From NCBI GenBank assembly GCA_013153965.1, contig JAADDJ010000046.1:1-37594 (forward strand): a stretch of 37,594 nucleotides of DNA, read 5' to 3'. The translations under genes and the position numbers were made by a program. Positions 1 through 7,077 of the stretch are shown piece after piece (position 1 is the first letter of the stretch; each line of letters begins with the position of its first letter). Origin of the DNA: Thermotogae bacterium (GTDB lineage Bacteria; Hydrothermota; Hydrothermia; LBFQ01). The notes under the pieces were generated by a model. That model was not told the origin of the DNA, did no database searches, and saw only the letters and a list, made by a program, of their open reading frames with translations.

Positions 1-101
1 CCTACTTCGTTGATGCGGTGAAGGTGTATGCCACCGAGGGGGAGCTGATGGATGCCCTCAAGGAGGTGTATGGCACCTACAGGGAGAACCTGATACTTTA
101 G
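1..101 (+). CDS. C-terminus of probable methylmalonyl-CoA mutase large subunit (partial)
   Basis: Only the last 32 codons are present, read from base 3 to a TAG at 99-101. The tail contains KVYATEGELMDALKEVYGTY. It resembles, from memory, the end of the catalytic subunit of B12-dependent methylmalonyl-CoA mutases, which typically finish with a helix of the form YAT(L)GEI.DALR.VFG.YR a few residues before the stop. If right, the B12-binding domain is encoded elsewhere as a separate subunit, as in many archaea and some bacteria. The fragment is short, so the assignment is tentative. A TonB receptor of BtuB-like architecture lies about 2.4 kb downstream, which would fit a need for cobalamin. Confidence 0.5.
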   Translation, partial: YFVDAVKVYATEGELMDALKEVYGTYRENLIL

Positions 102-111
102 ACACCCCCCT

Positions 112-117
112 TAGAAT
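112..117 (+). promoter_or_regulatory. -10 box of aspS
   Basis: TAGAAT ends 7 nt before the aspS ATG at 125. A weak -35-like CTGATA lies at 90-95, 16 nt upstream, inside the end of the preceding gene. A transcript would start at about the ATG. Confidence 0.65.
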
Positions 118-124
118 CGCCCCC

Positions 125-1861
125 ATGCATAGGAGTCATACCTGCGGTGATGTAGATGAGAGCCTGTTGGGCGAGAGGGTGGTGGTGGCCGGTTGGGTCG
201 TGGCCATGAGGGAGCTGGGAGGTCTGACCTTCGTGGTGTTGAGGGACAGGTACGGCAGCGTGCAGGTGGTGTTTGAGGGCGAGAGGCCCGACATAGCCCA
301 CGGGTACGTTGTGAAGGTGGCGGGCAAGGTGCGCATGCGGCCCCCGGACCAGTACAGGGAGGATTGGAAGAGCGGGAAGGTTGAGATAGCCGTTGAGGAT
401 TACGAGATACTGAATCGGAGTGTTCCCCTGCCTTTCCAGCCGGAGGATGACGTTAAGGCCTCCGAAGAGGCCCGCCTACGTTTCCGCGTGCTTGACCTCC
501 GTCGCCCGAAGATGCAGGAGAACTTCCGCGTGCGGCACGAAATAAACCTCTTCATACGGAACTGGCTCTCCGAGAGGGGATTCGTGGAGTTGGAGACTCC
601 CATGCTGACCAAGAGTACGCCCGAGGGAGCGAGGGACTTCATAGTACCCTCCCGGCTGCAACCGGGCAAATTCTACGCCCTCCCCCAGTCCCCCCAGCTC
701 TACAAGCAGGTCCTGATGGTGGCGGGCTTTGACAGATACTTCCAGATAGCCCGATGCTTCCGCGACGAGGACCTGCGCGCCGACAGACAGCCGGAATTCA
801 CCCAGTTGGATCTGGAGATGTCCTTCGTCTCCGACCCGGAGGACGTCCTGACCCTGATAGAGGACCTGATAGCGGAGATATTCAACCGGTGGGCGAATGC
901 GGGGGTGTCCGCTCCCTTCCCCCGATACACGTACGATGAGGTGATGGAGAGGTTCGGCTCCGACAAACCGGACCTCCGCTACTCGGTTGAGTACGAGGAT
1001 TGGACGGAGAGGCTGGCCGGTTTGGGGAACCGCATAATAGACTCCAACGTGGAGAGGGGGGCCAAGGTGAAGGCCCTCGTCCTGCCCGTAGCCCTGAGCA
1101 GGGGACAGATTGACAGGCTCCAGAGGGAGTTCCAATTCCTGTGGTTCAAGGTATCCGGAGGCAAGGCGAGCGGAAATCTCGCCAGATTCGTCAGGGGGTG
1201 GGACCTCTCACCCTACGAGGGGAAGACGGTCTTCGTCTTCGTGGGGAGCGGGAGGCCATTCTTGGAGAGTCTGGGGGACTTCCGCAGGACCATCACCGCC
1301 GCCTTCCTGAAACCCGAGAGGGATTGGGCCTTCCTGTGGGTGAAGGACTTCCCCCTCCTCCAGTGGAACTACGAGGAGGGTCGCATAGAGCCGGCCCATC
1401 ACATCTTCACCTCCCCCTATGAGGAGCACGTGCCCCTTCTGGACGAGATTGAGAGGGCTATAGCCCGCGGGGCCGAGGGCGACGAGATTGACCGTCTGGC
1501 CTCCAAGGTTCTGGGCAAGCAGTATGATCTGGTTATAAACGGCGTGGAGATAGGCTCGGGATCCGTGCGTGTCCATGACGCCCAACTTCAGACCCGCCTG
1601 TTGCGGATGATAGGCTTGGGGGAGGAGGAGATAAACGATCGCTTCGGCTTCCTTATAGAGTCGCTGCGAATGGGAGCACCTCCCCACGGAGGCATAGCCT
1701 TGGGGCTTGACCGGATAGTCGCCATGTGCCGGGGGGAGGAGTCCATAAGGGAGGTGATACTGTTCCCCAAGACCACGGCGGGAGTTGCCCTCTTTGAGGG
1801 GGCCCCATCGGACGTATCGCCCGAGCAGCTGGAGGAGTTGGGCCTGAAGGTTATCAGGTGA
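125..1861 (+). CDS. aspS: Aspartyl-tRNA synthetase (bacterial type)
   Basis: Class IIb aminoacyl-tRNA synthetase charging tRNA-Asp in the cytoplasm; 578 residues, normal for the bacterial form. The OB-fold anticodon-binding domain is at about 1-105, followed by the catalytic core, with ETPMLTKSTPEGARDF (motif 2 region nearby: YFQIARCFRDED) and motif 3 GIALGLDRIVAMCRG near the C-terminus. The GAD insertion typical of bacteria is at about 290-420 (contains WFKVSGGKASGNLARF). Residue 31 in the RELGG loop is Leu; non-discriminating enzymes that also charge tRNA-Asn usually have His here, so this enzyme is probably discriminating (inference). The start is set by the -10 box ending 7 nt upstream. 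It is followed directly by tRNA-Ser. Confidence 0.97.
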   Translation: MHRSHTCGDVDESLLGERVVVAGWVVAMRELGGLTFVVLRDRYGSVQVVFEGERPDIAHGYVVKVAGKVRMRPPDQYREDWKSGKVEIAVEDYEILNRSVPLPFQPEDDVKASEEARLRFRVLDLRRPKMQENFRVRHEINLFIRNWLSERGFVELETPMLTKSTPEGARDFIVPSRLQPGKFYALPQSPQLYKQVLMVAGFDRYFQIARCFRDEDLRADRQPEFTQLDLEMSFVSDPEDVLTLIEDLIAEIFNRWANAGVSAPFPRYTYDEVMERFGSDKPDLRYSVEYEDWTERLAGLGNRIIDSNVERGAKVKALVLPVALSRGQIDRLQREFQFLWFKVSGGKASGNLARFVRGWDLSPYEGKTVFVFVGSGRPFLESLGDFRRTITAAFLKPERDWAFLWVKDFPLLQWNYEEGRIEPAHHIFTSPYEEHVPLLDEIERAIARGAEGDEIDRLASKVLGKQYDLVINGVEIGSGSVRVHDAQLQTRLLRMIGLGEEEINDRFGFLIESLRMGAPPHGGIALGLDRIVAMCRGEESIREVILFPKTTAGVALFEGAPSDVSPEQLEELGLKVIR

Positions 1862-1869
1862 TTTTCGGC

Positions 1870-1877
1870 TATAAAAT
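1870..1877 (+). promoter_or_regulatory. -10 box of tRNA-Ser
   Basis: TATAAAAT ends 10 nt before the mature tRNA 5' end at 1888. It is followed by ACCTACCT, which also follows the tRNA-Ala -10 box. The implied pre-tRNA leader is only about 2-4 nt. Confidence 0.65.
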
Positions 1878-1887
1878 ACCTACCTGC

Positions 1888-1977
1888 GGAGAGGTGGCCG
1901 AGCGGCCGAAGGCGGTGGCTTGCTAAGCCACTGAGGGGAGGTAATCCCCTCCGAGGGTTCGAATCCCTCCCTCTCCG
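1888..1977 (+). tRNA. tRNA-Ser(GCT)
   Basis: The acceptor arms GGAGAGG (1888-1894) and CCTCTCC (1970-1976) pair, with discriminator G at 1977 as usual for bacterial tRNA-Ser. The anticodon loop CTTGCTAAG gives GCT, reading AGC/AGU. The anticodon stem GTGGC/GCCAC, a long variable arm (GGGGAGG..CCCCTCC) and a T arm GAGGG-TTCGAAT-CCCTC are all visible. CCA is not encoded: the gene is followed by C and six T. Confidence 0.95.
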
Positions 1978-1978
1978 C

Positions 1979-1984
1979 TTTTTT
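1979..1984 (+). terminator. T-run after tRNA-Ser
   Basis: Six T follow the tRNA by one base. No separate hairpin is present, so the tRNA acceptor/T-arm would have to act as the stem. The next start codon is only 3 nt further on, so termination may be partial. Confidence 0.35.
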
Positions 1985-1987
1985 CTT

Positions 1988-2257
1988 ATGGAGGTTTTTG
2001 ACATATACGTTGAGGCTCTGGCGGAGGAGATGCTGCCCTTGGAGGAGTTCCTGCGGCGTCTGAAGGAGGGCAGATACGGCCAATTCTCCGAGGACGACAT
2101 AAGGGAGTTTCGTGAGATACTTGAGCGGAACGTCTCCGAGAGCGCCCACGTTAAGGGTGCGGAGTTGGGCATACCGGAGGGTGAGGTCTATCGGGTGATA
2201 GAGGAGAACATCCTTGACATAAGGGCGACGTTTGAGAGGGTGTTCGGGTGGCTCTGA
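1988..2257 (+). CDS. Small acidic helical protein, unknown function (89 aa)
   Basis: No family recognised. The product is predicted mostly helical and acidic, with a central LERNVSESAHVKGAELGI segment and a C-terminal hydrophobic end (RVFGWL). There is no signal peptide, cysteine or obvious motif. Codon use (GAG, ATA, CGT/CGG mix) matches the neighbours, which supports real coding. The ATG lies 10 nt after the tRNA-Ser 3' end, with neither a -10 box nor a Shine-Dalgarno sequence in the gap, so the mRNA may arise by read-through from the tRNA promoter and 3'-end processing. It is followed by a new promoter and the acidic mini-protein. Confidence 0.7.
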   Translation: MEVFDIYVEALAEEMLPLEEFLRRLKEGRYGQFSEDDIREFREILERNVSESAHVKGAELGIPEGEVYRVIEENILDIRATFERVFGWL

Positions 2258-2263
2258 TTCGGG

Positions 2264-2271
2264 TATAAAAT
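2264..2271 (+). promoter_or_regulatory. -10 box of the acidic mini-protein gene
   Basis: TATAAAAT ends 8 nt before the ATG at 2280. It begins 6 nt after the TGA of the upstream gene. The following bases ACCGTACG resemble the ACCTACCT seen after both tRNA promoters. Confidence 0.65.
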
Positions 2272-2279
2272 ACCGTACG

Positions 2280-2495
2280 ATGTCGTTGAGAGAGAACGTC
2301 ATCATCCCGGACGAAGAAGAAATGATGCTGCGGATCCTCCTGCAGAAGGAGGATGAGGACGATGAGGATTGGGAGGAGTGGGAGGACGAGTGGCTGGATG
2401 ACGAGGATTGGGAGGATTACGACGAGGATGAGGATTGGGAGGAGGAGTGGATAGTTGAGGACTACGATGAGGATGAGGATGATTGGGATGAATAG
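2280..2495 (+). CDS. Extremely acidic Trp-rich mini-protein, unknown function (71 aa)
   Basis: By hand count the 71 residues hold 22 Glu, 19 Asp and 7 Trp, against two Arg and one Lys. The first 22 residues are mixed (MSLRENVIIPDEEEMMLRIL), and the rest is an irregular repeat built on D/E runs broken by W, such as DEDWEEWEDEW, DEDWEDYDEDEDW and DEDDWDE. The matching DNA is an imperfect GAGGATTGGGAGGA-type repeat. It belongs to no family I recognise. A disordered polyanion, a nucleic-acid mimic or a cation-binding peptide are all possible guesses. The start follows from the -10 box 8 nt upstream; an in-frame upstream ATG at 2232 lies inside the previous gene and is rejected. It is 7 nt upstream of the TonB receptor gene, so probably co-transcribed. 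Confidence 0.75.
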   Translation: MSLRENVIIPDEEEMMLRILLQKEDEDDEDWEEWEDEWLDDEDWEDYDEDEDWEEEWIVEDYDEDEDDWDE

Positions 2496-2502
2496 TCATT
2501 AG

Positions 2503-3993
2503 ATGTTTCACATATTCCTTCTCCAGTACGTGATGCCCCCCGTTGAGGTTGAGGAGGACGTGCCGCCCATTTGGTACGCGGAGGATAGCATGAAGGCGGC
2601 GGAGGCTTGGGAGGCTCTCTACTCCTTTCCCGGACTTATAGGATACTCTTACGGCTCCTTCGCGGATATGAGCGGCGTATCGGTGAAGGGGGGACATCCG
2701 AAGGGGACGGCCGTCTATCTTGAAGGTCTCCTCATAAATCAACCGCAGGGTGGCTACGCGGACCTCTCGGATATTTCAACCTTCCTGTTCTCAAGGGCGG
2801 AAGTGTGGGAGGGGGGTACCACCCCTTACTCCATATACGGAAATCTCAACTTCAAATACGTGCCGGATACCTCCGGCTACGTGTGCGTGGGCTCCGAGGG
2901 GAGCCTTAGGGGAGGGGCCAAGCTGGGCGGGTTGGGGGTGGATGCGGGGAGGGCGACGAGGGGCAAGGGGGTACTCCTGTACGCGGAGGGTTTCTGGACG
3001 GGTAAGTACGGGAAGATTGACGTCCGTATCGCCCGCAAGAGGACGTCGGGTATGGACGACTTCCCCTCCACGTCCGGACTTCAGGAGGACCTGCGGGTCG
3101 CCGCCGCCACCCCTGTAGGCTCCATCCTCCTTTTGAGCAGGGAGTGGGAGGACTGGACGGGCAGATACGTGCATCGGAACTTTAGGCTCTCCCGCAACGT
3201 ATCCGTTCGGGGTCTTCTGGTGGGACTGGCCCTTGAGGGGGTCAAAAGTACCAACGTGGGGAGTCATCTGCGACCCATACTATCCGTGGGTAAGGATGCG
3301 GCCGTGGGGAATCTCTACATAAGCGGGGGGATATGGACGGATACCCGGCGTTTGGGGTACTCGGCGGCGGTCGGATTTAGAAAGGATAAGGCCTACGCCC
3401 AACTGCTCCTGTCAAACCGCATCCCCTCCTTTGATGAGCTCTTCTGGGAGGGGTACATGGCCAGGGGGAATCCGGACCTGCGGAATGAGAAGAGCTTTGG
3501 GGGTAGCGTGGGATGGATATCCGACATCCTGAAACTGGACCTCTTCTACAGGCGTATGTACGACCTGATAGAGTGGGAGCCCGTCCGGGGGATATGGATG
3601 CCTAAGAACGTCCCGGGTGGGAGGGTGTGGGGATGGTCTCTGGGCTTGAGGTACGGATGGCTATCCCTCAAGTACGATAGGCTGTGGGCTTACGACGATG
3701 AGGGTCATCGGCTCATATATAGGCCCCGCAACACCTACCACGTGCGCCTATCCCCGTCGCTCGGACCTGTGAGTCTCGCCCTGGAGGGCACCTACATAGA
3801 CCCCCGCTTCACGAACAGGGCGAACACCCGCTTCGTGAATTACGTTCTGCTTATAGAACCCTCGTTGGCGTACTCGCTCGGGCGTCTGTCCGTGGTGGTA
3901 TCCGTCTTCAACCTCCTCAACGGCAGGTACGAGTTCGTTGAGGGATACACGCTGCCCGGAAGGAGCGTATCCCTAACGCTTCATCTTAGATAG
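2503..3993 (+). CDS. TonB-dependent outer-membrane receptor (BtuB-like architecture)
   Basis: The 496-residue product has an N-terminal plug domain (about 25-120; VSVKGGHPKGTAVYLEGLL, then ADLSDI and AEVWEGGTTPYSIYG) and a C-terminal barrel. The barrel carries family hallmarks RIPSFDELFWEGY followed by GNPDLRNEKS, and NLLNGRYEFVEGYTLPGRSV at the last strand. It would import a scarce ligand across the outer membrane with TonB energy. The plug and barrel layout is like cobalamin or siderophore receptors, but the substrate cannot be read. It is shorter than BtuB (about 600). The signal peptide is odd: MFHIFLLQYV with no basic residue. It lies 7 nt behind the acidic mini-protein gene, with no separate -10 box, so it is probably in the same operon. 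Its last 21 nt overlap the convergent PLD gene. Confidence 0.88.
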   Translation: MFHIFLLQYVMPPVEVEEDVPPIWYAEDSMKAAEAWEALYSFPGLIGYSYGSFADMSGVSVKGGHPKGTAVYLEGLLINQPQGGYADLSDISTFLFSRAEVWEGGTTPYSIYGNLNFKYVPDTSGYVCVGSEGSLRGGAKLGGLGVDAGRATRGKGVLLYAEGFWTGKYGKIDVRIARKRTSGMDDFPSTSGLQEDLRVAAATPVGSILLLSREWEDWTGRYVHRNFRLSRNVSVRGLLVGLALEGVKSTNVGSHLRPILSVGKDAAVGNLYISGGIWTDTRRLGYSAAVGFRKDKAYAQLLLSNRIPSFDELFWEGYMARGNPDLRNEKSFGGSVGWISDILKLDLFYRRMYDLIEWEPVRGIWMPKNVPGGRVWGWSLGLRYGWLSLKYDRLWAYDDEGHRLIYRPRNTYHVRLSPSLGPVSLALEGTYIDPRFTNRANTRFVNYVLLIEPSLAYSLGRLSVVVSVFNLLNGRYEFVEGYTLPGRSVSLTLHLR

Positions 3994-5025
3994 GGCCTCC
4001 CGAAGGATCCGGTTGAAGTTGTCTATGTACCGCTCAGCTATGGACGGAGTGAAGAATATGACCACGTTCTCGTCGTTGCGCTTCCGGGCCGACGTGGAGA
4101 AGTTGTAGGAGCCGGTGATGACTATGGAGTCGTCTATGATTATGTACTTGTTGTGCATTATGTAGGGGTTTCCGTCCTTATAGACCTCAACTCCCGCCCT
4201 CCTAAGCCTCCTGTACTCCGAGCCCTTATTCCTGACGCTCCGAGCCTCTATCACACCCACCACTTTCAGGCCCCTCCGATGGGCGTCGGCTATAGCCTTC
4301 CCTATATCGTCATCCGTGAAGGAGAAGGCGGCGAATCTCACGCTCCTCTTGGCGTCCCTTATCAGCTGCACTATCCGGCGTGCTATGCTGTCCTCGGGGG
4401 CGAAGTAGTTCTCAAGGTAGTTTCCGGCCACCTTGAAGCAGCAGTGGGTGTTGCGTGGGGACTCCGGACCGAAGAGTCTGTCCCTGAACATCTCCTGAAA
4501 CTCCTTCTCGTAGTTCTGGGCGACGGCGGGCGAGTATATGATGAAGGCGTTGTTGTCGTTGCGGAAGACGGAGCTCTCCTTGAAGTTCATTGAGCCCGAC
4601 CAGACGGCCTTCCCATCCACCACGACGAACTTGTTGTGCATGTAGGGCTCGCGGTTGTCAAACACGACGGGGATGCCGGCTTCCTTCAACCTCTTGGCCG
4701 CCCACTTCCTCTTCATCCTATCGTCCATCACTACGGCGACGTCCAAGCCCCTCCGCTTGGCGTCAATCAGGGCCTCAACCACGCCGTCCAGCTCCAGCTC
4801 AAATATGGCCATATGCACGTATCTTTTGGCCGACCTTATGAAGCTTACGAGTTTCCTGTCGGGATGCTCACCCGAGCGGGTGAAGAAGACCTCAACGGGG
4901 AGGTTGCCCGCTCCCCCCTCCTCCCTCACCGGAGCCGGAGATTCCCTCCGGCATGCCTTAAGGGCAAAGTACAGGACGACGACCAGCAGCAGGAGGACCG
5001 GCCACAGATTCTTCAGTCTATTCAC
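3973..5025 (-). CDS. Membrane-anchored phospholipase D-fold protein with two HKD motifs
   Basis: A Nuc/PLD superfamily enzyme of 350 aa. An N-terminal membrane anchor (NLWPVLLLLVVVLYFALK, about 6-24) is followed by two PLD repeats. Each repeat has a complete HxKxxxxD motif: MHNKFVVVDGKAVWSGSMNF in the first half and MHNKYIIIDDSIVITGSYNF in the second. Such proteins cleave phosphodiester bonds in lipids or nucleic acids through a covalent His intermediate; which substrate applies here cannot be told. The anchor suggests an extracytoplasmic or membrane-associated role. The GTG start is fixed by a -10 box 7 nt upstream. It follows the EtfD-like gene on the same strand. Confidence 0.88.
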   Translation of the reverse strand: MNRLKNLWPVLLLLVVVLYFALKACRRESPAPVREEGGAGNLPVEVFFTRSGEHPDRKLVSFIRSAKRYVHMAIFELELDGVVEALIDAKRRGLDVAVVMDDRMKRKWAAKRLKEAGIPVVFDNREPYMHNKFVVVDGKAVWSGSMNFKESSVFRNDNNAFIIYSPAVAQNYEKEFQEMFRDRLFGPESPRNTHCCFKVAGNYLENYFAPEDSIARRIVQLIRDAKRSVRFAAFSFTDDDIGKAIADAHRRGLKVVGVIEARSVRNKGSEYRRLRRAGVEVYKDGNPYIMHNKYIIIDDSIVITGSYNFSTSARKRNDENVVIFFTPSIAERYIDNFNRILREALSKMKR

Positions 5026-5032
5026 GGCGGTG

Positions 5033-5038
5033 AATATA
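5033..5038 (-). promoter_or_regulatory. -10 box of the PLD-fold gene
   Basis: TATATT (minus strand) ends 7 nt before the GTG start at 5025. It lies 7 nt beyond the TGA of the EtfD-like gene. Confidence 0.55.
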
Positions 5039-5045
5039 AGGCGGA

Positions 5046-7031
5046 TCAGGCCTCCAGATTCTCGGCGATTATCTCGGCTATGTCCTTAACCATCGTGGGC
5101 TCCTTACCCTTGGTCTTCACGCCGTCGGTTATCATGGTCATGCAGAAGGGGCAGGCGACGGCTATCTCCTCGGCCCCCGTCCTCAGGAGCTCCTCCGTGC
5201 GCTCAACGTTTATGGCCTTTCCTATCTTCTCCTCCAGCCACATGCGGCCCCCACCGGCTCCGCAGCAGAAGGCTCCGGCCTTGGTGCGCTCCGGCTCCGC
5301 CATCTTGGCGACGAAGTTCAGGGTGATGCGGGGCTCGTCGTACTTGCCGTTGTGGCGGCCGAGATAGCAGGGGTCGTGGAAGGTTAGGAGTTTATCCGCC
5401 CTCTTCACCTTGAGCTTGCCCTCGGAGAGGAGTTTGGCCAAGAATTCGCTGTGGTGATAGACCTGAATGTCGGGCGAGAGCCCGAAGTCGGGGTACTCGT
5501 TCTTTATAGTGTGGTAGCAGTGGGGACAGGAGGCGACGATGATCTTGGGCTTGTAGCGATTCAAGGTCTCCACGTTCTGGGTGGCGAGCATCTCAAAGAG
5601 CAGCTCGTTGCCACCCCTGCGTGCGGAGTCTCCGGTGCAACTCTCCTCGTTCCCGAGGACGGCCACCCGCAGGCCGGCCTTCCGCATCAGTTCCACTATG
5701 GTGCGTGCGGTCTTGCTGTACCTCTCGTCGTAGGCGGCCGCGCATCCTCCCCAGTATAGCACGTCGTACTCCTTACCCTCGCGCGCTAAGATGACGTCCA
5801 ACCCCTCCAGCCACTTCTCGCGGTCGGATGCCGGCATATTCCAAGGGTTGCCCTGATTCTCCATGCCCCTGTAGGCCTGACCGAGGCCTCCATCCTCCCC
5901 CATCATCAGGACCTTGCCCCTGCGAATCTGCAGTATGGTGTAGAGTTGCTCGTTTCCGACCGGGCATATCTCAACGCAGGCCCCGCACGTGGTGCAGGAC
6001 CATAGGGCCTCGTCGCTTATGGCGAACTCCGTCAGGGGGCGAACGCTACCTCCGGAGGCGAACTCCTTCAGGTTGGTGTTGAGCTCGTAGCGCATGTTGA
6101 TTATCAGGGCCGACGGGGATAGGGGTTTCCCGGTGTTGTAGGCGGGGCACACGTCCTGACAGCGGTTGCACATGATGCAGGCGTACGAGTCCATTATCTG
6201 GGCCCAAGGCAGGTCCTGAATCTCCAAGGCCCCCAACTTCATCTCCTCAAACTCCTCCTCCTTCTCCATCATCTCCATCAGGTTCATCGGGGGCAGGTAC
6301 GCGTAGGGCTTATCCCTGCGGACGGACCACTTGACGGGGGCGAAGAAGAGATGCACGTGTTTGGAGAAGGGGAAGTAAGGGAAGAAGGCCAATATCACGC
6401 CTATGCCGATCCACCAGAAGAGATGCTCAAGCAGGGCGTTGTTCCCCACCAGAGGGAAGAAGGCGGATGCGAAGGGCATGGCGGCGTAGGGCTCCTCCAT
6501 GGAGGCGGCCACGTGCAGGACCCTGAAGAGTACGTGGGTGAATATGAAGGCCAGAACTATGGCCGAGTCCTTCGCTATCCCCGGCAGGGCCTTCTCGTGG
6601 AGCATCACGTTGTCCCGGAAGGTCAGTCTCCTATCCTTGAAGACGTAGCGACGCAGGGCGAAATACACCACACCGACCAGAGCCAGAAGGCTCAGTATGT
6701 CGGTGGCGAAGTCAAAGGCGACCTGCAGGGGAGTCTCTCCGAATATCCTGAAGTGGGGGACGAAGGCGGCTATCACATCCTGCAGATTGACCAGAGCGTA
6801 CAGGATGAAGGCGGTCATGACGAACGAGTGGAATATGGAGGTTATGGGACGGGCTTTGAATATGGGCTTCTGGAGGAAGAAAGCCTGAATTCCCCACCAG
6901 ATGTTCAACTTCCTATTCTCGGCCTTACCCCTCCGTATGGCTGCCACCGCCAAGGAGAAGTTGCGATACGTGAAGTAGGCCGAAACTCCCAAGACTATCA
7001 GAAAGATTATTCTCTCCCACAGGCTCAGCAT
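5046..7031 (-). CDS. EtfD/HdrD-like membrane iron-sulfur oxidoreductase
   Basis: The 661-residue product has an N-terminal membrane domain of about five helices (1-230, NarI/HdrE-like). It then has two 4Fe-4S ferredoxin motifs (CIMCNRCQDVCP at about 285-296 and CTTCGACVEICP at about 346-357). Two CCG-type cysteine-rich domains follow, with YWGGCAAAYDE and ESCTGDSARRG in one, and FHDPCYLGRHNG, FCCGAGGGRMW and CPFCMTMI in the other. This matches membrane Fe-S proteins that pass electrons from electron-transfer flavoprotein or a similar donor to the quinone pool (EtfD class), related to HdrD and DsrK. No etfAB lies in the window, so the donor is unknown. The start is fixed by a -10 box 8 nt upstream. 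Confidence 0.85.
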   Translation of the reverse strand: MLSLWERIIFLIVLGVSAYFTYRNFSLAVAAIRRGKAENRKLNIWWGIQAFFLQKPIFKARPITSIFHSFVMTAFILYALVNLQDVIAAFVPHFRIFGETPLQVAFDFATDILSLLALVGVVYFALRRYVFKDRRLTFRDNVMLHEKALPGIAKDSAIVLAFIFTHVLFRVLHVAASMEEPYAAMPFASAFFPLVGNNALLEHLFWWIGIGVILAFFPYFPFSKHVHLFFAPVKWSVRRDKPYAYLPPMNLMEMMEKEEEFEEMKLGALEIQDLPWAQIMDSYACIMCNRCQDVCPAYNTGKPLSPSALIINMRYELNTNLKEFASGGSVRPLTEFAISDEALWSCTTCGACVEICPVGNEQLYTILQIRRGKVLMMGEDGGLGQAYRGMENQGNPWNMPASDREKWLEGLDVILAREGKEYDVLYWGGCAAAYDERYSKTARTIVELMRKAGLRVAVLGNEESCTGDSARRGGNELLFEMLATQNVETLNRYKPKIIVASCPHCYHTIKNEYPDFGLSPDIQVYHHSEFLAKLLSEGKLKVKRADKLLTFHDPCYLGRHNGKYDEPRITLNFVAKMAEPERTKAGAFCCGAGGGRMWLEEKIGKAINVERTEELLRTGAEEIAVACPFCMTMITDGVKTKGKEPTMVKDIAEIIAENLEA

Positions 7032-7039
7032 AGGATTGG

Positions 7040-7045
7040 ATTGTA
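7040..7045 (-). promoter_or_regulatory. -10 box of the EtfD-like gene
   Basis: TACAAT (minus strand) ends 8 nt before the ATG at 7031. Confidence 0.6.
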
Positions 7046-7077
7046 CGGTGGCGAGCGCCCCTCAACGGGGGTCGTAA

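Noticed and set aside
476-1135. Long open frame on the minus strand inside aspS (219 aa)
   Set aside because: It is antisense to a certain gene, has no family motif and follows from the codon bias of aspS, which avoids codons whose complement is a stop.
2341-2495. GAGGATTGGGAGGA-type repeats considered as a CRISPR or regulatory repeat array
   Set aside because: The repeats are irregular, have no spacers and keep an open frame; they reflect the D/E/W protein composition.
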